NCBI GenBank assembly: GCA_043720395.1
Contig: JAYSSR010000096.1
Coordinates: forward strand, 1 to 64,000
DNA from: JANOYY01 sp043720395
GTDB lineage: Bacteria > Actinomycetota > Acidimicrobiia > Acidimicrobiales > JANYDT01
Length of the DNA: 64,000 nt
Direction of reading: 5' to 3'
Shown here: positions 59,586 to 64,000 of the stretch, piece by piece
How positions within the stretch are numbered: position 1 is the first letter of the stretch
Layout of the letters: the number at the start of each line of letters is the position of its first letter
The notes under the pieces: model-generated
Databases searched by the model: none
What the model was told of the DNA's origin: nothing
Seen by the model: only the letters and a program-made list of their open reading frames with translations
Program-made: the position numbers and the translations under genes

Positions 59586-60238
59586 AGATTTCTGCCCGTC
59601 CCTTCGACGTGGACTTCGACGCTGCGAGCACCGCAGTCCTCGTGATCGACATGCAGCGCGACTTCCTCGAACCGGGTGGGTTCGGTGAGCTGCTCGGCAA
59701 CGATGTGTCGCAACTTCGTCACGCGATCGAACCCACAGCTCGGGTGCTCGCAGCGGCTCGCGCCGCTGGTCTTCTCGTCGTGCACACCCGTGAAGGTCAC
59801 CGTCCGGATCTCACCGACTGCCCGCCCGCGAAGCTGACACGTGGTGGCGTCACCTTCATCGGTTCCGACGGGCCGATGGGGCGCATCCTCGTGCGCGGAG
59901 AGCGCGGACACGACATTGTCGACGAGCTCGCGCCCATCGACGGAGAGCCGGTCATCGACAAGCCGGGCAAGGGCGCGTTCTTCGCTACAGACCTCGAGAC
60001 CGTCCTCCGGTCGCGAGGAATCACGACGCTGATCGTGTGCGGCGTCACGACAGAAGTATGTGTGCATACGACCGTGCGCGAGGCGAATGACCGCGGGTAC
60101 TTCTGCGTGGTTCTGGAGGATTGCGTCGGCTCGTACTTCCCGGAGTTCCAGCGGGTGGCGATCGCGATGTTCGAGGCACAGGGGGCGATCTTCGCGGCGG
60201 TGTCCGACTCCTCGCGAGCGATCGCCGCGCTCGGCTGA
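59582..60238 (+). CDS. Second cysteine hydrolase (isochorismatase fold)
   Basis: 218 aa from GTG 59582, overlapping atzF by 4 bp. Triad D23 (VLVIDMQRDFLEPGG), K127 (IDKPGKGAFFATDL) and C160 (CGVTTEVCVHTTV). It is a divergent paralogue of the BiuH-like protein in the same operon: the DFCGKGGYVDTMG and RWRSEQIGAGIG pocket segments are replaced (DFLEPGGFGELLG, and shorter KLTRGGVTF), and the end contains SYFPEFQRVAIAM. So it should accept another amide, for example a ureido compound; triuret hydrolase is one possibility. Not assigned. Confidence 0.75.
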   Translation: MKISARPFDVDFDAASTAVLVIDMQRDFLEPGGFGELLGNDVSQLRHAIEPTARVLAAARAAGLLVVHTREGHRPDLTDCPPAKLTRGGVTFIGSDGPMGRILVRGERGHDIVDELAPIDGEPVIDKPGKGAFFATDLETVLRSRGITTLIVCGVTTEVCVHTTVREANDRGYFCVVLEDCVGSYFPEFQRVAIAMFEAQGAIFAAVSDSSRAIAALG

Positions 60239-61200
60239 TGCGGGCGTCGACTCGTGTGGTGGCGAGGGGCCGTCACGTCCCGCTCGACGGTTTTCGCGGA
60301 TGGGTCGAGCTGATCACCTCGTCCGCGGTCATCTGCCGATCGGTCGAACGCTCGTCGCAGTTCGTCGTGGACGCTGCACCCTCCGGCATTCGTTCGCCGC
60401 TGTCGCTCGTACTCCCGGGCTTCCGGATCGGAGAGGTCTCGCTCGCCGACGAGGTCGTTGTGGAGCGCGGCCGTTTGCGGATCGGGCTCGCTGAGATCGA
60501 CGTTGCTGCGATGCCGCTTTGGCAACCACGGTTGCCAAATGCTGTGGGAGTCCGCGAACTCTTGGCGCTCGCGTCCGTCGGGACTTGCGCATCAGCGCCC
60601 GCCTTGGACGCTGCAGGTGGACGGGTGGCCACCGTGCTGGCGGGTGTGGTCGCAGCGCTTGAACAACAGGAGTCATTGCTCGATGGCACCCTCGGTCCTG
60701 ATATGGACGACGCGTTCGACGACGTGCTCGGCCTCGCGCTTGACGCGACGATCGGGCTCGGGCCCGGCCTTACGCCATCGGGCGATGATGCGCTCGTTGG
60801 TCTGCTTGCGGTCTTGGGCACCACCGACCAGGCATCGGCCCTTCAACGCCTCCGAGCGTCAATGGATCAACGCCTCAAGGGGACGACCGACTACAGCGGG
60901 CGCCTCCTGCAACTCGCGGGGCTCGGCGAGGTCCACGAAGGCATCCTCGACGTCCTGCAAGCGGCGGATGACCCTCGCAAACTGCCGGCCGCAGTCGAGC
61001 GTTTGCTCACCCTCGGGGCAACGTCCGGTGCCGACACGTTCATCGGCATCGCAGCGGGGGCACGATTCCTGGTTCGGTCAGGCCCTCGACGAGTGACGGT
61101 ACAGCGCCACATTGTCCGCACAGAGTCACGCTGTGGCGTCAACGTGGCGCTGTGGCCGCAGTCGTCGCAGTCGTCGCCGAGCAGCTGGTCCGCAGCATGA
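60238..61200 (+). CDS. DUF2877 protein, AllH/YlbF-like
   Basis: 320 aa, ATG sharing one base with the preceding stop (TGATG). The DUF2877 signature LGPGLTPSGDDALVGLLAVL is present, with DYSGRLLQLAGLGEVHEGIL. In E. coli this family (YlbF, AllH) works with FdrA (AllF) and YlbE (AllG) as oxamate carbamoyltransferase; the same three families occur here in a row. The last about 35 residues are coded by the dispersed repeat at 61101-61166 and its flank, an odd Cys/Ser-rich tail. Overlaps the FdrA gene by 4 bp. Confidence 0.78.
   Translation: MRASTRVVARGRHVPLDGFRGWVELITSSAVICRSVERSSQFVVDAAPSGIRSPLSLVLPGFRIGEVSLADEVVVERGRLRIGLAEIDVAAMPLWQPRLPNAVGVRELLALASVGTCASAPALDAAGGRVATVLAGVVAALEQQESLLDGTLGPDMDDAFDDVLGLALDATIGLGPGLTPSGDDALVGLLAVLGTTDQASALQRLRASMDQRLKGTTDYSGRLLQLAGLGEVHEGILDVLQAADDPRKLPAAVERLLTLGATSGADTFIGIAAGARFLVRSGPRRVTVQRHIVRTESRCGVNVALWPQSSQSSPSSWSAA
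61101..61166. repeat. Structured dispersed repeat, copy B
   Basis: 66 bases, 55 identical to 31347-31412. Perfect 10-bp outer arms ACAGCGCCAC (61101-61110) and GTGGCGCTGT (61144-61153), and inner stem CGCCACA/TGTGGCG. It lies inside the 3' coding end of the DUF2877 gene and close to the FdrA start. Confidence 0.7.
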
Positions 61201-62684
61201 GCAGCACCAGCCGCAGCGAGGTGTTCGCGAACCGCTATCTCGACTCGGTCGCGCTCCTGCGTCTCTCCGGTGATCTAGAGGCGATCGATGGCGTGCTCGT
61301 CGCGACCGCGGTGATGGCGACGCCCGCGAACCTTGCGCGTGCTCGTGACAACGGGATTGCGATACCAACCGAGGCGCAACCCAACGACGTGTTCGTCGGC
61401 GTGTATGGCGACGCCGACGCATGCGTCACAGCGCTCACCCTCGCACGGGAGCGCATCACCCCACCGCGCACGGCGGATCGGGTCGCAGCGGGCGAACCTG
61501 ACGCTCCAGTGAGCCTCTGGCAGCACGCTCGGCGCGGGGGAGCAGCCGATCTCGCGCTGATCTCGGTCCCGGGTCCGTACGCCGCCGCAGAGGCCGCCAA
61601 GGCGCTCGATCTCGGCCTCCATGTGATGCTGTTCAGCGACAACCTGAGCGTGGAGGACGAGGTTTCGCTGAAATGTCAAGGGGCCGAACGAGGACTGCTC
61701 GTGATGGGCCCCGACTGCGGGACCGCAATGCTGAACGGCGTACCGCTCGGCTTCGCGAACGTCGTGCGACGCGGCCCGGTCGCGGTGATCGGAGCGTCTG
61801 GCACGGGTATGCAGGAGGTTATGTCGCGGGTGCACAACCTGGGCAGCGGGATCTCGCAGGCGATTGGATGCGGTGGCCGCGACATCAGCGAGCGGATCGG
61901 CGGTGCGACCATGCGCCAGGCGCTGGGGATGATTGGGTCCGACGATGCGACCGAGGTTGTGGTGCTCGTGTCCAAACCACCGCACCCGTCCGTGTTGCCG
62001 GGCATTCTTGACGCGGCACGGGTGGTCACGTCAAAAGGCAAGCACGTGGTGGCGGTTTTCGTCGGGCTCGGCGACGCAGGTCTCGCTACCGACAGTTCAT
62101 ATGTGCACATAGCAGTGACGCTGGCCGACGCAGCAGACCGGGCAGTCGCGCTCCTCGGCACGACGGGTTCGAGCACGACGGGTTCGAGCACGGAACGGTC
62201 GGCACATGAACAGGTGGCGGTGCCCACCCGCGGAGGGCGCGTCCGCGGAGGTTTCGTCGGTGGCACGTTCTGCCACGAGGCCGGTGTGTTGCTTGCCGCG
62301 CAAGGGCTGCAGGAGCGATCCGACCTGATCGACTTCGGCGACGACGAGTACACGGCGGGGCGTCCGCATCCGATGATCGAGCCGTCGGTGCGCGACCGCT
62401 GGATCGGCGATGCGCTCGCGGATCCGGAGATCGCCGTGGTCCTCTTCGACGTGGTGCTCGGACTCGGTGCGCACTTCGACCCGCTGATAACCATGCGGGT
62501 GCAGTTGGCCGCACCGACGCGACGCCCCGACGTCGTCGTGGTCGCGCACGTCTGCGGAACGGACCTCGATCCGCAGAACCGCAGTGCCGTCTCGGCGGAA
62601 CTCGCAGCGAGCGGCGTCCACGTGGCCGGGTCGAACGCGCAAGCCGTCGAGTGGGTTGCACGAGCGTACGGAGCGGCGTCGTGA
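61197..62684 (+). CDS. fdrA: FdrA/AllF-like acyl-CoA synthetase-fold subunit
   Basis: 495 aa from ATG 61197, overlapping the DUF2877 gene by 4 bp. N-terminal NANRYLDSVALLRLS-type start, CoA-binding/succinyl-CoA ligase alpha-like domain (LLVMGPDCGTAMLNGVPLGF, VAVIGASGTGMQEVMSRVH, SQAIGCGGRDISERIGG), and a C-terminal ligase-like domain (GTFCHEAGVLLAAQ). Two 15-bp repeats at about 62159-62190 code TTGSSTTGSST in the linker between domains. In E. coli the homologue is part of oxamate carbamoyltransferase. The substrate here is likely another carbamoyl compound. Confidence 0.83.
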   Translation: MSSTSRSEVFANRYLDSVALLRLSGDLEAIDGVLVATAVMATPANLARARDNGIAIPTEAQPNDVFVGVYGDADACVTALTLARERITPPRTADRVAAGEPDAPVSLWQHARRGGAADLALISVPGPYAAAEAAKALDLGLHVMLFSDNLSVEDEVSLKCQGAERGLLVMGPDCGTAMLNGVPLGFANVVRRGPVAVIGASGTGMQEVMSRVHNLGSGISQAIGCGGRDISERIGGATMRQALGMIGSDDATEVVVLVSKPPHPSVLPGILDAARVVTSKGKHVVAVFVGLGDAGLATDSSYVHIAVTLADAADRAVALLGTTGSSTTGSSTERSAHEQVAVPTRGGRVRGGFVGGTFCHEAGVLLAAQGLQERSDLIDFGDDEYTAGRPHPMIEPSVRDRWIGDALADPEIAVVLFDVVLGLGAHFDPLITMRVQLAAPTRRPDVVVVAHVCGTDLDPQNRSAVSAELAASGVHVAGSNAQAVEWVARAYGAAS

Positions 62685-64000
62685 TCCTCGACGACCGAAA
62701 CGGGCTAAGGGTCGTGAACATCGGCCTGCCTTCCTTCGCCGAGGTCGCGGCGACCGTGGCGCACGCGTCGGTCACCCATCTCGGCTGGCGACCACCGCTC
62801 GACGCCGACCCGCAGACCGGACGTCTCGTGCAGCGGGCCCTCGCCGATGAGCGGATCGACGAGGCGAACGGGCGTGCGTTCGATCGTTACGTCGCCAGTG
62901 AGCCGAGGATCGTCGACGTCGTGACGGCGGGCGAGGTCATCCCGGCACTTCGACAGTCGAGGCTGCTCCTCCACGCCGGACCGCCGATCGACGAATCCGA
63001 GATGTGTGGGCCGATGCGCGGCGCGCTCATCGGTGCGATCCTCTTCGAGGGCTGGGCCGCGACGCCCGACGCCGCGGCGTCGCTGCTCGACACAGGAGAC
63101 GTGCGATGCGAGCCGTGTCACCACCACGGTGCGGTCGGCCCGATGGCCGGCGTTGTTTCGCCGTCGATGCCCGTGTGGACGGTGGAGGACGCATCGAGTG
63201 GTCGGCGCGCCTTCACCACGCTGAACGAGGGACTCGGGAAGGTGCTGCGATTCGGCGCCTACTCACCCGACGTCGTGGAGCGATTGCAATGGATGGCCTC
63301 GCAACTCGGCCCCGCGCTCGGCCGGGCGATCCGCGGTCTCGGCGGCGTCGCCGTGAAGCCGCTGATCGCACAGGCACTCCACATGGGCGACGAGGTGCAC
63401 AACCGCAACACAGCGTCGTCCGGCCAGCTGCTCAAGATTCTCGCCCCGAAGATCGCCGAGCTGGAAACGTCAACTGCAGCGGCCAGCGTCCTCGCGTCCG
63501 TGGCCTCGAACGACCACTTCTTCCTCAATGTTTCCATGGCATCGAGCAAGGTGATGCTCGACGCGGCCAGTGGGGAACCCGACTCCACGATGGTGACCGC
63601 GATGGCGCGCAACGGTGTTGAATTTGGCATCCGGACGGCTGGTACGGGCGATGCATGGTTCTGCGCTCCGGCGCTCGCCGTCGAGGGCCTCTACTTCCCC
63701 GGATACGGACCCACCGACGCCAACCCCGACCTGGGCGACAGCGCGATCACGGAGACGGCGGGGCTCGGCGGCTTCTCGATGGCCGCTGCTCCAGCGATCG
63801 TCGGGTTCGTGGGTGGCACACCGGCCGACGCGATCGCGCACAGCCTGCGGATGCGGGACATCACGATCGGCGTCAACCCCGCGTTCACGATTCCAGCGCT
63901 GGGCTTCGCAGCGGCTGCCGCTGGCATCGACACGCGGCTCGTTGTCGATACGGCGATCCTGCCCGTGATCAATACCGGCATCGCGCATCGGGAGGCGGGT
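62681..64000 (+). CDS. DUF1116 protein, AllG/YlbE-like (3' end beyond window)
   Basis: 440 codons, open to the window end, from GTG 62681 overlapping fdrA by 4 bp. Starts VILDDRNGLRVVNIGLPSFA; later blocks VTHLGWRPPLDADPQTGRLV, QALHMGDEVHNRNTASSGQL, ETAGLGGFSMAAAPAIVGFV are typical of DUF1116. E. coli YlbE (AllG) is the third part of oxamate carbamoyltransferase; normal length is about 420-480 aa, so little is missing. A carbamate kinase gene would be the expected next neighbour in the AllFGH arrangement. Confidence 0.83.
   Translation, partial: MILDDRNGLRVVNIGLPSFAEVAATVAHASVTHLGWRPPLDADPQTGRLVQRALADERIDEANGRAFDRYVASEPRIVDVVTAGEVIPALRQSRLLLHAGPPIDESEMCGPMRGALIGAILFEGWAATPDAAASLLDTGDVRCEPCHHHGAVGPMAGVVSPSMPVWTVEDASSGRRAFTTLNEGLGKVLRFGAYSPDVVERLQWMASQLGPALGRAIRGLGGVAVKPLIAQALHMGDEVHNRNTASSGQLLKILAPKIAELETSTAAASVLASVASNDHFFLNVSMASSKVMLDAASGEPDSTMVTAMARNGVEFGIRTAGTGDAWFCAPALAVEGLYFPGYGPTDANPDLGDSAITETAGLGGFSMAAAPAIVGFVGGTPADAIAHSLRMRDITIGVNPAFTIPALGFAAAAAGIDTRLVVDTAILPVINTGIAHREAG

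Overview
The window is high-GC DNA with strong G/C preference at third codon positions, GTG and TTG starts beside ATG, and many 1-4 bp gene overlaps. The gene mix (Rieske oxygenase, short-chain dehydrogenases, CYP125/142-like P450, BKACE, HTH- and CBS-fused citrate synthases, BMP-type importer, sulfotransferase) suggests a free-living actinobacterium, perhaps Acidimicrobiia-like; this is inferred from gene content only. I saw no rRNA, tRNA or CRISPR array.

Region by region. (1) 117-5010: catabolic genes: FAH-family hydrolase, GntR regulator, SDR, Rieske oxygenase, second SDR. (2) 5038-7279: a graveyard on the minus strand with a frameshifted carboxymuconolactone-decarboxylase gene, a maleylacetate-reductase-like N-terminus cut and fused to a TetR remnant, and an ORF joining C-terminal parts of two different amidohydrolases. 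(3) 7567-8967: AlbA_2/HATPase regulator-like gene with a perfect 13-bp inverted repeat at its start. (4) 9293-13488: TetR, ThDP enzyme, VOC protein and HsaA-like flavin oxygenase, a likely aromatic or steroid-ring unit. (5) 13532-19083: sugar-type ABC transporter followed by a phosphohistidine-swivel protein lacking its own ATP-grasp domain. (6) 19282-24107: P450 plus partner, TetR, BKACE and an unknown gene. (7) 24284-29648: divergent citrate synthases (one with HTH, one with a CBS pair), class III CoA-transferase, nitroreductase remnant, FabG-like SDR.

(8) 29682-44896 is an accessory, defence-like island: Phd/VapC module, NO VEIN (DUF3883) nuclease pseudogene, TetR with twin operators next to a cupin gene that has lost its core, an overlapping three-gene HEPN unit, a complete type I restriction system (hsdM-hsdS-hsdR), an AbrB-like antitoxin, a DUF559/AbiEi-like pseudogene between two copies of an unusual double-hairpin repeat, an amidohydrolase/VOC pair, and a lone AAA ATPase of lower GC.

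(9) 44901-50397: sulfotransferase, hot-dog protein, two tandem epimerase paralogues, SnoaL-like protein, and a divergent SDR. (10) 50557-52020: Fic protein with an AbiEi-like N-terminus. (11) 52114-64000: one tightly packed operon: BMP-family nucleoside/ureide-type ABC importer, biuret hydrolase, allophanate hydrolase, a second cysteine hydrolase, and AllH/AllF/AllG-like proteins (DUF2877, FdrA, DUF1116), the last running off the window. Together these look like a system that imports a carbamoylated nitrogen compound and dismantles it by hydrolysis and by phosphorolytic carbamoyl transfer.

The strongest candidates for something undescribed are the HEPN three-gene unit (32728-33770), the combined biuret/AllFGH operon, and two dispersed structured repeat families (31347/61101 and 40629/41570).
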